DNA of 64,000 bases, taken from the NCBI GenBank assembly GCA_965277025.1, contig OZ255706.1:2480001-2544000 (forward strand). Direction: 5' to 3'. Position 1 is the stretch's first letter, and each line of letters starts with the position of its first letter. The position numbers and the translations under genes were made by a program. Shown in pieces: positions 8,969-19,169 of the stretch. The notes under the pieces are model-generated. The model did no database searches, was not told where the DNA came from, and worked only from the letters and a program-made list of their open reading frames with translations. This DNA comes from Methylomarinum sp965277025 (lineage in GTDB: Bacteria > Pseudomonadota > Gammaproteobacteria > Methylococcales > Methylomonadaceae).

Positions 8969-10543
8969 CAGGGCCACGTCATCTAATCCGATAACCCACT
9001 GACAAACCTGCACTATTGGATAATTGCTGGACGTTCACCTCAGATCATGCTTGAATTCAATCACCATGATCGAAGTGGATTTACCATGATCTCTACCGCT
9101 GTCCGATGTCATCGTGCGACCGATACAGCGCCATGAGCGGGCGCGCCACTGGCTGCGCCACCCGATCCCTCATCCCGATTGGAGCACACCGATGCAGAAG
9201 ATCAATCTGAGCGACCTGGAGATGGCCCAATTGCGCGAACAGCTGGGCCGCTTACCCGAACCCCGCGGTGGACGCCGTCAGCTGCACCCCCTGCCGACGG
9301 TGCTGACCATCGCCCTGGCGGCCACCCTGGCCGGCGCCCGGGGCTATCTGGCCATCAGTGAGTACGCCGCCCGCCTGACCCAGACGCAGCTCAAGCGCCT
9401 GCGGGCCTATTTCGATCGCAGACAGCAACGCTTCGTGGCCCCCTCCGAGCCCACCTTCCGCCGCGTGCTCCAGCAGGTGGATCCGGTGGCGCTGGAGCAG
9501 GCCTTTTCCGCCTGGGTCCAGGCCAGCGCACCGGCCGACGAACCCCTGGCCATCGACGGCAAGACCCTCAAGGGCGCTCGCCGGGGCGATGGCCGCCAGA
9601 CGCACCTGCTCGCCGCCCTGTTCCCTCGGCAGGGCACCGTCCTGGCACAGCGCGCGGTCGAGACCAAGAGTAATGAGATCCCGGCCCTGCGGGAGCTGCT
9701 CGATCCCCTCTCCATCGAGGGGCGTGTGGTCACCGCCGATGCGCTCCACACCCAACGCGAGACCGCCCGCTTCCTGGTCGAGGAAAAGGGCGCGCACTAC
9801 CTGTTCACGGTCAAGGACAACCAGAAAACCCTGGCCAACGATCTCAAGGCTTTCGACCGGGAATCCATTCCCCCCTGAGCACACCACGGTGGACAAGGGA
9901 CACGGTCGGATCGAGCAGCGCACCCTTCGCACCACCGTTGCGCTCAATGCCTATCTCGATTTCCCCCATGTGGGCCAGGTCTGCCGGATCGAACGCCAGG
10001 TTACCGTGTCCAAGACCGGCAGGACACGCACAGAACAGATCTTCTGCATCACTGATCTCACCCCGGAACAGGCCGACCCCGGGCAACTGCTGGCCCTCAA
10101 CCGGGGGCACTGGAGTATCGAGAACCGCCTCCATTGGGTCCGCGATGTCACGTTCGATGAGGACCGCTGCCAGGTTCGAAAGGGCCATGGCCCCCAGGTG
10201 CTCGCCTGCCTGCGAAACGCCGTCATCGGCCTGCTGCGTCGCCTGATCCGTCAGCCGCGGCAATCCATCGCCAGCATGATCCGCCATTTTGCGGCCCATC
10301 CTGCGCAGGCGCTCGCTGTCTTCCTGCGCTGACACGGCCGGCCCAGGTCGTCATCGGGGCCGACGGTGATCGGCCAGGCCCCGGTATGGCCAATGACCAT
10401 GGCAAACCGCCATTCGGCGGCTTTTTGCAGCCCAATCGACCGAATATCCCGCTTCAAGCCGGGAAACCTCACTACGCCAAGGCCTTGGATCAGGCTGGTT
10501 AAGGTGTGGCCGGGGGAGAGGCGATTTAGATGACGTCGTCCTG
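8969..10543 (+). mobile_element. GC-rich ISAs1-family element between flgN and flgZ
   Basis: Imperfect inverted ends CAGGGCCACGTCATCTAA (8969-8986) and the complement of CAGGACGACGTCATCTAA (10525-10542) bound a strikingly GC-rich block. A 10-bp direct repeat CATGACCAGG flanks it (8959-8968 and 10544-10553). The right repeat is offset by one base, so the exact right end is uncertain by 1 bp. It carries one transposase gene, broken by a frameshift. Its composition is unlike the rest of the window, so it probably arrived by transfer. Confidence 0.8.
9192..10332 (+). pseudogene. ISAs1-family transposase, frameshifted
   Basis: The first part (start ATG 9192) reads LPEPRGGRRQLHPLPTVLTI, LAIDGKTLKGARR, TADALHTQRETARFL and HYLFTVKDNQK, the ISAs1 core. 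It stops at 9878 right after a run of six C. The remainder (EHTTVDKGHGRIEQRTLRTT ... LNRGHWSIENRLHWVRDVTFDED) continues in the +1 frame to 10332. Five C instead of six would give an uninterrupted enzyme with PPEHTTVDKGHGRIE, the normal family sequence. An upstream GTG at 9114 is a less likely start. Confidence 0.85.
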
Positions 10544-10709
10544 CATGACCAGGTTGTCGCCTTGACATTCGCTGCGAAACCGGCGACAAACGAAGCGCAT
10601 CCCGCTGAACAAACGCCGAACCGATCATCCTTGATTTGTTCAACAGATTGCAAGGCGTTGTGTGATTTTCACTTTGGTCTACAATTAATTGAACACTGTG
10701 GCCACAAAG

Positions 10710-11507
10710 ATGCTTATGTTTAAAACCATAAAAAAAATTTTTTTGCCTGACCCGCCTCACGCTTCAACACGTCAAAATAACGACCAAAAACCTACCCGTG
10801 GCAACCCTAATTTTTTGACCGACCTGTATCGTATCAATAAATTATTGCTGAATCTGGTTGAACACCCCCAACTTTGCACGGTCACCTTTGAAGACAAAAA
10901 GCAAAGCTTCAGCACTTCTATTCTGGAGATCAATCCAGAGACAAAAACAATTATTCTGGACGAGATGCATCCTGCCCAAGGAAATGATTTACTCAAACAA
11001 CAAACCAAGGGCAAACTTTCCACTCATTTAGATGGTATTCATTTGGCTTTCATTCTGGAACAGCCTTCAGAGTTTAACTACCAAGGCATAAAAGCTTATC
11101 GGATTAAATATCCCAAACGGATTTATTATCCCCAGCGACGCAATTCGCCCCGGGTCAGAATCAAGAGCCTGCACATTCCCTTTGCCGGAATTTGTCACAG
11201 AAATCAGGCTTCTGCCGGAGGGGTGGTTTATGATCTTAGCCGGACCGGCGCAGGTCTCACTTTAACGAACAATCACGCGCGTATTCAAAGGGGTGACCGC
11301 ATCAAGAATTGCCATATACACATTGACGACCATCGTTTGCATTTCGATCTGAATATCGGTTTTGCAAAAAAAGATCGCCATGGAAAAACCAATATCGGTG
11401 GTTTTTTTGAAAACCTGTCCAATCGTGATCAAAACAAATTATCAACATTTGTCGCGCAATTGGAACGCAAACATATCCGTACAAACAAAACTGATGAAAT
11501 CTTTTAG
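10710..11507 (+). CDS. flgZ: c-di-GMP-binding flagellar brake protein (YcgR/FlgZ, PilZ domain)
   Basis: About 265 residues. The N-terminal YcgR-type domain (residues about 35-140) is followed by a PilZ domain. The PilZ signature is complete: QRRNSPRVRI (RxxxR) and DLSRTGAGL (D-x-S-x-x-G). It should bind c-di-GMP and slow the flagellar motor. In Pseudomonas the same gene follows flgM-flgN. Here an ISAs1 element sits in between and may have cut it off from the flgMN promoter. The start is uncertain: TTG 10689, ATG 10710 or ATG 10716. Confidence 0.85.
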   Translation: MLMFKTIKKIFLPDPPHASTRQNNDQKPTRGNPNFLTDLYRINKLLLNLVEHPQLCTVTFEDKKQSFSTSILEINPETKTIILDEMHPAQGNDLLKQQTKGKLSTHLDGIHLAFILEQPSEFNYQGIKAYRIKYPKRIYYPQRRNSPRVRIKSLHIPFAGICHRNQASAGGVVYDLSRTGAGLTLTNNHARIQRGDRIKNCHIHIDDHRLHFDLNIGFAKKDRHGKTNIGGFFENLSNRDQNKLSTFVAQLERKHIRTNKTDEIF

Positions 11508-11551
11508 GAAATAGAAATTGCAAACCATAGGCTTTGTGACTAAAGCACAAT

Positions 11552-11576
11552 GGCGGTTTGCTGACACGAAACCGCC
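11552..11576. terminator. Hairpin between convergent flgZ and pepN
   Basis: GGCGGTTT and AAACCGCC form a perfect 8-bp stem around a 9-base loop, between two convergent genes. No T run follows on either strand, so terminator function is tentative. Confidence 0.35.
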
Positions 11577-11621
11577 CTGCCAAAATCACTGCTCGGTCTT
11601 ATGCTGATAAGCTGCAGACAA

Positions 11622-14273
11622 TCAGCTTAAACTTTTACTTGCCACCTCATAGACATCCCTTGAAATGTTTTCTGTCTGTACAATCCTTTGTAACTGCTGT
11701 TTCATCAAGGTTTGACGCTTTTTGTCGTAACGCCGCCATTGCGTCAAAGACGCAATCAACCTGGCCGCTACTTGAGGGTTCAATGCGTTCAATGCAATAA
11801 CCTGGTCGGCCAAAAATTGATACGCTGCACCATCTTGCCGGTGAAAATGAATCGGGTTGGACTGACTGAATGCACCAACCAAGGCCCTTACCCGGTTGGG
11901 TGTTTTCAAATCGAAAGCCGGATGATTCATCAGTTTTTTAACCCGCTCAAAGGTATCGCTATTGGAACTGACTGCTTGCAGGGTAAACCATTTATCAATG
12001 ACTAAATCTTCATCTTGCCATTGTTGATAAAAATCATCCAATGCCTGTTCTTTTTCCGGGTGCTGGCTATTAACCATTACAGTCAAGGCCGCCAACTGGT
12101 CAGTCATATTTTCTGCCTGAGCGAATTGCTGTGAACTCAGCTGAAAAATATCATCCCTTTCCAGCAAAGCCAAATAGCTTAAACACTGATTTTTAATGCG
12201 TCTTCGCACTATTGCTTCGCGGCTGTTATCCCCGGCTTCATCCTGATGATATTGCTGATAAAGTGCTGAAAACAAATCTGCCAATTGCTCAGCTAATGTT
12301 TTTAGAACAAATTCCCTGGTCTGATGAATGGCGTCAACATCTACAGGGGTTATTTGTTCCGCCAGATAATTTTCTTCCGGCAGACTCAACAACAATGACA
12401 AATAGGATAAATCATCCCAAGGCTGCTTCAGTACATTTTCAAATGCCTGAAGCAGCAAAGGCTCCATTTGTAATGGCAAACCGTTTTGAATGTGCTTAAC
12501 CAACCCTAGAATGACACGATTGGCCAACTGCTGCCCGGCTTCCCAGCGGTTAAAACTGTCCGTGTCATGTTGAAGCTGGAAGGCCAATTCTTTCAACGTC
12601 CTGTCGAGATATAATTTCACCGGCGCTGAAAAACCACGCAATAGCGAAACCAAAGGTTTTTCGTCCAATTGCTTAAAAACAAATGTCTGCTTTGATTTAA
12701 TCAGTTCGACAACGGTTTCTTCACCCATCGAAACACCATTCATTTCGATCATCAAAGGTTGCCCGGCTTCCCCCAGCAATCCCAGTTTTATTGGAATATG
12801 CAGCGGTTTCTTATCTGGCTGGCCGGGTGTTGGCGGGGTATGTTGACTTATTGTTAATGATAATTGCCGTTTTTCCGGATCATAGCTTTCTTCAACCGTT
12901 AATTCTGGCGTCCCCGCCTGAGAATACCAATTACGGAACTGATCCAGATTCACATCATTGGCATCTTCCATCGCTTTGACAAAATCTTCGCAGGTAACCG
13001 CCTGGCCGTCATGGCGCTGAAAATACAGATCACTGCCTTTTCTAAATCCTTCCGCTCCCAGCAGGGTATGAATCATGCGCACAACTTCTGCGCCTTTTTC
13101 ATAAACGGTCAAGGTGTAAAAATTGTTGATTTCAATATAGGCGTCGGGCCGTATCGGGTGCGCCAGAGGGCCTGCGTCTTCGGAAAATTGGCGCACTCTG
13201 AGCAGTTTGACATCTTCGATGCGTTTGACGCCCCGGGAGGTCTGGTCAGCGGTAAACTCTTGATCACGGAACACGGTAAATCCTTCTTTAAGGCTCAGCT
13301 GAAACCAGTCCCGGCAAGTGACCCGGTTACCACTCCAGTTATGAAAATATTCATGAGCAATCACCCCCTCTATGTGTTCATAATCCGTATCCGTCGCGGT
13401 ATCCGGCCTGGCCAATACAAACTTGGTGTTGAAAATATTCAAGCCCTTGTTTTCCATCGCCCCCATATTGAAATGACTGACCGCGACAATCATATACAAA
13501 TCCAGATCATATTCCCGGCCATACACTTTTTCATCCCAGCGCATCGCTTTTTTAAGCGATTGCATGGCATGTTCGCATTTATCGATATCATGCGCTTCGA
13601 CATAGATTTCCAGATCAATGCTTCGGCCGGACTGGGTAACGAAAGTATCGTGAATTTTTTCCAGGTCGCCTGCGACCAGCGCAAACAAATAACAAGGTTT
13701 GGGGAAAGGATCCTGCCATTCAACCCAATGGCGATTATTGGCCAGGTCACCCATGCCCTGCTTGTTTCCATTCGATAATAAAACAGGATATTGCTGCTTA
13801 TCGGCTTCCATGCGAACGGAGAAACGGGTCATCACGTCCGGCCGGTCGATGAACCAGGTGATTCGTCTAAAACCTTCCGCCTCACATTGGGTGCAGAGCA
13901 TTTGTTTGGACAAATAAAGCCCTTCATAGGCGGTATTGGTGGCAGGATTAATGCTGTTTTCGATTTCCAGCACAAAGGGGTTGTCTTGCGGGACATCAGG
14001 AATAATCAGCGTTTCTGCAGTCAATAAATAATCGGCGGGCGCTAAAACCTTGCCATCCAGTTTAATGCCTTGCAAATTCAAGCCTTCTCCCATCAACAAC
14101 AGTTCTTTCCCTGCTTGTTGACTGACTGGGTTGCGCCGAATCACCATGCGCGATTTGACTTCCGTTCTATCGGCATCAAGTTGGAAGTATAAATCCACCT
14201 GATCGATCAAATAATCTGGAATGGTGTAATCTTTTAAATAAATTGTTTTAGGACTTGCGTCTTTCATTCTCAA
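11622..14273 (-). CDS. pepN: Aminopeptidase N
   Basis: An 883-residue M1 metallopeptidase, the same size as E. coli PepN. It has the GAMENKGLNIFN substrate motif and the zinc site HEYFHNWSGNRVT, with the third ligand Glu in LKEGFTVFRDQEF. The N-terminal beta domain and long helical C-terminal domain are present. It removes N-terminal residues from peptides in the cytoplasm. The frame is intact and its stop lies just past flgZ in a convergent arrangement. Its start overlaps the end of the upstream DUF423 gene by 4 bases, suggesting co-transcription. Confidence 0.96.
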   Translation of the reverse strand: MRMKDASPKTIYLKDYTIPDYLIDQVDLYFQLDADRTEVKSRMVIRRNPVSQQAGKELLLMGEGLNLQGIKLDGKVLAPADYLLTAETLIIPDVPQDNPFVLEIENSINPATNTAYEGLYLSKQMLCTQCEAEGFRRITWFIDRPDVMTRFSVRMEADKQQYPVLLSNGNKQGMGDLANNRHWVEWQDPFPKPCYLFALVAGDLEKIHDTFVTQSGRSIDLEIYVEAHDIDKCEHAMQSLKKAMRWDEKVYGREYDLDLYMIVAVSHFNMGAMENKGLNIFNTKFVLARPDTATDTDYEHIEGVIAHEYFHNWSGNRVTCRDWFQLSLKEGFTVFRDQEFTADQTSRGVKRIEDVKLLRVRQFSEDAGPLAHPIRPDAYIEINNFYTLTVYEKGAEVVRMIHTLLGAEGFRKGSDLYFQRHDGQAVTCEDFVKAMEDANDVNLDQFRNWYSQAGTPELTVEESYDPEKRQLSLTISQHTPPTPGQPDKKPLHIPIKLGLLGEAGQPLMIEMNGVSMGEETVVELIKSKQTFVFKQLDEKPLVSLLRGFSAPVKLYLDRTLKELAFQLQHDTDSFNRWEAGQQLANRVILGLVKHIQNGLPLQMEPLLLQAFENVLKQPWDDLSYLSLLLSLPEENYLAEQITPVDVDAIHQTREFVLKTLAEQLADLFSALYQQYHQDEAGDNSREAIVRRRIKNQCLSYLALLERDDIFQLSSQQFAQAENMTDQLAALTVMVNSQHPEKEQALDDFYQQWQDEDLVIDKWFTLQAVSSNSDTFERVKKLMNHPAFDLKTPNRVRALVGAFSQSNPIHFHRQDGAAYQFLADQVIALNALNPQVAARLIASLTQWRRYDKKRQTLMKQQLQRIVQTENISRDVYEVASKSLS

Positions 14274-14650
14274 TATCCAGGTTTACGTGCAGCAAAAATC
14301 AATAACAAACACCAGGCGGCCAGCCAGGCGACCCCGCCTAATGGCGTAATCATCCCCAGCTTTGGCATTTCCAACAGCGCCAACGCATACAAACTGCCGG
14401 AAAACAGAAGAATGCCGGCGAACATCAAACGTCCAGCCCAAACCAATAGCGCAGCATCACCCATTTGATATTTGACGACAGCGACCAACCCCAGTCCCAG
14501 CGCATGCCACATCTGGTACATGACCGCTGTTTTATAAACAGCCATCATTTCAACAGACAACACAGCTTTCAGCCCATGTGCGCCAAACGCGCCCATCGCC
14601 ACACCAGTCATTGCCGACAAGGCGGCTAAAAAGAGCAAAGGCGATCGCAT
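14270..14650 (-). CDS. DUF423 family membrane protein (YgdD-like)
   Basis: A 126-residue protein, nearly all hydrophobic, with about four membrane segments. The N-terminus MRSPLLFLAALSAMTGVAMG followed by AFGAHGLK is the DUF423 hallmark, and the C-terminus has TPLGGVAWLAAWCLL. Its role is unknown in this family. It overlaps moaB by one base and pepN by four. Confidence 0.88.
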   Translation of the reverse strand: MRSPLLFLAALSAMTGVAMGAFGAHGLKAVLSVEMMAVYKTAVMYQMWHALGLGLVAVVKYQMGDAALLVWAGRLMFAGILLFSGSLYALALLEMPKLGMITPLGGVAWLAAWCLLLIFAARKPGY

Positions 14651-15171
14651 TATTGCTCCTTGAGCCGAGGCATCAATTGCACCAAATTACAAGGTTTGGT
14701 GCGGCTATCCAGCTGATGGACAATCAATTCATCCCAGGCCGTTTTACAGGCATTTGAAGAGCCCGGTAAACAGAAAACATAGGCTCCATTCGCCACCCCT
14801 GCCAGCGCCCGTGACTGAATAGTCGAGGTTTTGATGCTCTCCCAGGAGAGCATTCTGAACACTTCGCCAAAACCGTCCAATACCTTATCCAAAAGAGGCA
14901 TCACAGCTTCCGGCGTTCCATCCCGACCAGTCACGCCCGTGCCGCCTGTGGTTAACACAACATCCACTTGCCCATTGGCTATCCAGGCAGATACTGTTGC
15001 CCTGACCTGATATATATCATCGGCCACGATACTTTTTTCATAGACTCGATGCCCTGCATCTTTTAATCTTTCGACCAATATATTTCCGGATATATCATCT
15101 TCTTCGGTGCGGGTATCAGAAATGGTCAACACACAAATATTCAATATTTTCAAAACAGCTCCATCATTCAT
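14650..15171 (-). CDS. moaB: Molybdenum cofactor biosynthesis protein MoaB
   Basis: A 173-residue MoaB/Mog-fold protein with TISDTRTEEDDISG, the molybdopterin-binding TTGGTGVTGRDGTPEA and LPGSSNACKTAWDELI near the C-terminus. It adenylylates molybdopterin during cofactor assembly. The formate dehydrogenase encoded at 56-60 kb would be one user of the cofactor. It overlaps the protease gene upstream by four bases. Confidence 0.93.
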   Translation of the reverse strand: MNDGAVLKILNICVLTISDTRTEEDDISGNILVERLKDAGHRVYEKSIVADDIYQVRATVSAWIANGQVDVVLTTGGTGVTGRDGTPEAVMPLLDKVLDGFGEVFRMLSWESIKTSTIQSRALAGVANGAYVFCLPGSSNACKTAWDELIVHQLDSRTKPCNLVQLMPRLKEQ

Positions 15172-16520
15172 TTCAACACCAGAAAGAAAGCTTCACCACC
15201 GCGCTGAATACTGATCAATAGCGGTTTGTCGGGGACGACCACGCGTTGTAATTCATTCAGATTATGCACCCGGTATCGATTGGCCGAGACAATAATATCG
15301 CCTGGTCTCAAACCAACATACCATACATAAGAACCCGTGTGAATACGCTCGAACATCATGCCTTCAATCTGGCCTTTCTGACTATTCATCAACACAGTTC
15401 CCGCCAAACGGCCATGCAGCTTTTCACCGGCTATTTCCCGTTTTTTGGGCTTGCCAACCACCGCTTTCAAAGTCTTTTTCTCATTGCCACGAATAACATC
15501 GATAGCAACCGTGTCCCCAACTTCCATAAGACCAATCATATTCCGCACCTGGGAACTGTTTTTAATCGACCGACCATTGACGGCGACAATAATATCACCT
15601 GGCTCCAGCCCCGCTTTTGCGGCAGCAGAATCCGCCTCGACCCGGCTGACAATCGCGCCATGTTTGCTTTTCAAACCAAATGCACTGACTAAATCAGCGG
15701 TCAAATCCTGAGTAGTCACCCCTAATCGACCACGACGAACCTCACCATGCTCCACCAATGATTCCACCAGGGTCATCACCATATTTGACGGAATGGCGAA
15801 ACCAATGCCAACGTTGCCACCACCAGGCGCCAAAATAGCGGTATTCATACCGACAAATTCACCGCGCAAATTCACCAAGGCGCCACCAGAATTTCCAGGA
15901 TTAATTGACGCATCAGTTTGAATAAAATCTTCATAGCCTTCGATGCCCAGGCCCGAACGACCCAAAGCACTGACTATGCCGGAAGTAACTGTTTGCCCCA
16001 ATCCAAATGGGTTACCGATCGCCACAACGAAATCACCCACGCGCAAACGATTGGAGTCAGCAATTTTCAATGCCGTCAGGCCATCGGCCGGTATTTTAAT
16101 CACCGCCACATCGGCCGATGCATCCGCGCCAAGTAATTTAGCCTGAAATTGCCGACCATCACGTAATGTCACACGGATTTTATCGGCCTTATCGATGACA
16201 TGATTATTGGTTACAATATAGCCTTTCCTGGCATTAATTATCACGCCCGACCCCAAGCTGTTACGCTGCTGCCTTGGCTGTCCCGGCCGCTGAAAAAAAT
16301 GGCGGAAAAACGGATCATTCAACATAGGATTGTTACGCACCGCTTTTGTCGTCGATATATTGACGACAGCGGGCATGGTTTTTTCCAGCATTGGCGCCAG
16401 TGAAGGCAAGGAATGTCCATCAACAAGAGCCGGTAACACATTACCTGCCAGCGCTGTAGGCAGATTAAAGAAACTAAAAAGTGCGATTGCAAAAATAATT
16501 CTCTGCATTTTCGAATTCAT
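15168..16520 (-). CDS. degQ: Periplasmic serine protease of the DegP/DegQ (HtrA) family
   Basis: A 450-residue protein with a signal peptide (MNSKMQRIIFAIALFSFFNL...). The catalytic triad is visible as TNNHVID (His), SADVAVIKI (Asp) and INPGNSGGAL (Ser). Two PDZ domains follow, with EPGDIIVAVNGRSI and RPGDIIVSANRYRV. It degrades or refolds misfolded periplasmic proteins. An IS701-like element begins at 16521, the base next to the start codon, so the native GAGGA ribosome site is now at about 18965-18970 beyond the IS. Translation must depend on whatever the IS end offers, and I see no good ribosome site there. A second in-frame ATG is at codon 5. Confidence 0.93.
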   Translation of the reverse strand: MNSKMQRIIFAIALFSFFNLPTALAGNVLPALVDGHSLPSLAPMLEKTMPAVVNISTTKAVRNNPMLNDPFFRHFFQRPGQPRQQRNSLGSGVIINARKGYIVTNNHVIDKADKIRVTLRDGRQFQAKLLGADASADVAVIKIPADGLTALKIADSNRLRVGDFVVAIGNPFGLGQTVTSGIVSALGRSGLGIEGYEDFIQTDASINPGNSGGALVNLRGEFVGMNTAILAPGGGNVGIGFAIPSNMVMTLVESLVEHGEVRRGRLGVTTQDLTADLVSAFGLKSKHGAIVSRVEADSAAAKAGLEPGDIIVAVNGRSIKNSSQVRNMIGLMEVGDTVAIDVIRGNEKKTLKAVVGKPKKREIAGEKLHGRLAGTVLMNSQKGQIEGMMFERIHTGSYVWYVGLRPGDIIVSANRYRVHNLNELQRVVVPDKPLLISIQRGGEAFFLVLK

Positions 16521-16680
16521 TAGAAGTTACGCATTGACAGGCAATATTAAACTATGGGTTTAAAAAATTCCAAAGTCAATGCAAGGCAAACCTTGATAAG
16601 AGAAATAACACGCCCCTCAACAGCCTGCTGTACATTACCCATGTATATTGGTTTTTTATTAAGTGAGCCGAAACAAGCTA

Positions 16681-17992
16681 GTGCAAACAAGCGTAAGTTC
16701 TCACTCTATTGAGTAAGTGGCTTAGCCTGATACGTCCAACGAAAAGGCTTAGCCATGGTTTCATTGAAATATTTTATGAAATCCGCTATTTTTTTGTTTA
16801 AATCCTCTTTAGATTTAAAGTTGCCGCGCCGGATTACTTTACGCATTAAAATAGAAAACCAGATCTCTATCTGATTAAGCCATGAACAATGCTTAGGGGT
16901 AAAATGAAAAACAACCGGATGGTTTGAGTTAGTCAAAAAAGCAGTACGACTTTCCATTGATTTCAAAATACCCTCTTTTCCTTTACCCCCTGATTCTCCT
17001 GAATACGAAATTTTTTCGGCAATTAATCGAACCACCGATTCTGAACAATGTGTATTGAGATTATCCATGACTAAATGCCAATGGGTTTGTTTGGGTTGTT
17101 GATGAAAAAGCAGGTTCAAAAACCCGGCAAAATCTTGCTCTGTTCGAGTTTCTCCTATACTTCCCATTACTTCACCCGTGGCCACATCAAAACCTGCAAT
17201 CAAGGTCTGGGTACCATGTCGAATATATTCAAATTCTTGTCGCTCAATTTTTCCTTTCTTCATCGGCAATATCTGCGCTGCTCGCTCTAAAGCTTGAACC
17301 CCTGTCATTTCATCAATCGAAATCGTTTTGATGCCTTGCGCTTCCCGCTCCAAAGCCCGTTGGCAGGTTTCGCAAATATCTTGACACTTCTCGTCGAAGT
17401 ATTCATCTTTTTTTGCCGTCAACCAGCCTTTCATCCGGTGGGGTTGCAGGTCCGCTTCTTTTTAAAAAGTGCCCAACAGAGCGCTGTGAAATATAATCAA
17501 CAATGCCCCGTTTTATCGCTTCATCGGCTATTTCTTGTTGCGTCCAATGAGTGATCGGGCGTTGACTATCCTCTGGGCGTTCGCAGGCTATCGCGATAAT
17601 GCTGCAAATTTGCTCCGCCGTATAGATAGCAGGCGCACCGCTTCGCGGTGCATCTTGAAGCCGGGCTAAAGGATTTTCTTGTTCACTGTTCTGTAACCAG
17701 CGTTTTCGCCAATTTTGAACAGTTGTCCGTCCAATTTTTAACTGGCGCATGGTTTCATGTACACTAATGCCTTCATCTGCCAACAATATAATACGGCAAC
17801 GTGTCACCAAATTCTGAGGACTTGTATGTTTACGCACTGTGCCTTGCAATAACGTGCGTTGTTTTTCTGTTAAACTGATTGGGGCTGCTGTTAGTCGTGG
17901 AATGATATCACCTGCTGAATTTAATATAGTATTATTCAGCATATTACAATATATCCCTCATAAATAGCATTGGTGTTTTCGCTTATGTACAC
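16681..17992 (-). mobile_element. IS630-family element copy 1, inside IS701-like copy A
   Basis: 1312 bp, with imperfect 13-bp ends (GTGCAAACAAGCG on the left; the right end reads CGCTTATGTACAC). It is flanked by a TA duplication (16679-16680 and 17993-17994), the standard IS630/Tc1 target. Two overlapping reading frames encode the transposase. Confidence 0.93.
16706..17942 (-). CDS. IS630 transposase in two overlapping frames (copy 1)
   Basis: OrfA (17942-17403, 179 residues) holds the N-terminal helix-turn-helix (GISVHETMRQLKIGRTTVQNW). OrfB (17434-16706, 242 residues) holds the DDE part with ISIDEMTG, HLVMDNLNTH and HCSWLNQIEIWFS. The family sequence FLKEADLQPHR is recovered if the ribosome moves +1 at the TTTTTAAAAA tract shared by all three copies. 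This looks like programmed frameshifting or slippage rather than decay. Confidence 0.88.
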
Positions 17993-18959
17993 TAGTTGTC
18001 GACGATTAGGAGAAGTCATGTCAATATCACATGATAGCGTAAATCGATTTCTAAATCGGGAGCATTACACTGGGCGAGATTTATACAATGAAGCCAGCGC
18101 AAGCCTGAATTTAAAGGGCGGAACCTTGAGTGTTGACGATAGTGTTCTTGATAAACCTTATAGCCAATATATGGCATATGTCAGTTATTTTTGGTCGGGA
18201 AAACATCATAGAGCAGTCAAGGGAATCAATCTTGTCACGTTGTACTACACAGACATTCAAGGAAAACACCAACCACTGAATTTCCGGGTGGTCGATAAGG
18301 CGGAAGGAAAGACAAAAAATGACTATTTTCAAGACATGCTGACCGAAGTATTAGCTTGGGGACTAGAACCTGGTTTTGTAACAGGAGATAGCTGGTACAG
18401 TTGCGTGGATAATCTTAAATTGATAAGAAATCATCAGACAGGATTATTCTTTGCAGTGGAAGGTAATCGATTAGTCTCTGTTGAAAAAGGTTCATGGGTT
18501 CAAGTCAGGCAATTAGAAATCCCGGAAGACGGCTTAATGGTTTGGCTCAAAAATTTTGGGTATGTGAAATTATTTCGGACGACCTTGAAAGAACAAGTTC
18601 GCCATTACATAAGTTCACTACCTGATGAAGAAAAAACCGCTGTTTTTGACAAGAAAGCATTTACCGAACAACATGACAGGCATTGGCAGATTGAGCAATA
18701 TCATCGGGCAATAAAGCAGGTGTGTAATATTGAGCGGTTCCAGGTTCGCAATAAAAGAGCAATAAATAATCATATTTTTTCTGCAATTTGTGGCTTTGTT
18801 CAATTACAAAAATTGAGCTTTGCAGACGTGATTAATAATTGCTATGGCGTACAGCGGAATTTATTCAACGATGTTATGGCTTCGTTTATCGACACCTTTA
18901 TGCCAAATATGAATCATTTAATCCCAAAATTTCGATCTGTTGTCAATGCGTAACTTCTA

Positions 18960-19004
18960 TTCATATATCCTCAATTTGTAATTGCCAGACAATCCAGGTG
19001 GTTT
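18960..19004 (-). promoter_or_regulatory. Native 5' region of degQ, displaced by the IS
   Basis: Read on the minus strand, the segment next to the right target duplication is TTGAGGATATATGAA. Its GAGGA lies seven bases before an ATG that is the duplicated start codon. It shows what preceded degQ before insertion. Confidence 0.7.
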
Positions 19005-19169
19005 TAGGGGGCTGTCCGAGAATAGAAGCCGTTGCGAGGGAAAGCTGATTTGAGTCAGATTTCTTCATTCTTTGAGGCGAATAGTTGTGCTATTTAACGA
19101 AAAGAATGGGAAAATCTGGCCAAATTCAGCTTTTCCGTAGTAGGTTCTCTATTCTCGGACAGCCTCCTA
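19005..19169. repeat. MITE-like repeat M1
   Basis: About 165 bp with inverted ends TAGGGGGCTGTCCGAGAATAGA and its near-complement ending CAGCCTCCTA. The internal sequence TTGAGGCGAATAGTTGTGCT matches TTGAGGCGCATAGTGGCGCT in M2 (38169-38334). There is no coding capacity. IS630 copy 2 is inserted at its right terminal TA. Confidence 0.75.

Larger units (their letters stand above)
16554..18953 (+). pseudogene. IS701-like transposase, interrupted
   Basis: The first 42 codons (MGLKNSKVNARQTLIREITR...) are at 16554-16680 and the rest, from CRRLGEVMSISHDSVNRFLN, at 17993-18953. The DDE domain has LSVDDSVLDKPYS, SGKHHRAVKGINLVTLYY, VTGDSWYSCVDNLK and the C-terminal EQYHRAIKQVCNIERFQVR. It is near-identical to the intact copies B, C and D. 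Confidence 0.9.
16521..18959 (+). mobile_element. IS701-like element copy A, split by IS630 copy 1
   Basis: The ends carry a perfect 19-bp inverted repeat TAGAAGTTACGCATTGACA. A 5-bp target duplication TTCAT lies at 16516-16520 and 18960-18964; the left copy includes the degQ start codon. Without the IS630 inserted at 16681-17992 the element is about 1.13 kb, like copies B, C and D. This copy cannot make its own transposase. Confidence 0.92.

Noticed and set aside
8969..10543. Programmed frameshift in the ISAs1 transposase
   Set aside because: This family normally uses one frame, and the break lies in a C run with a simple one-base fix, so decay or error is simpler.
13011..13778. Long plus-strand frame of 255 codons inside pepN
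   Set aside because: It is fully antisense to the conserved PepN catalytic region and has no ribosome site.
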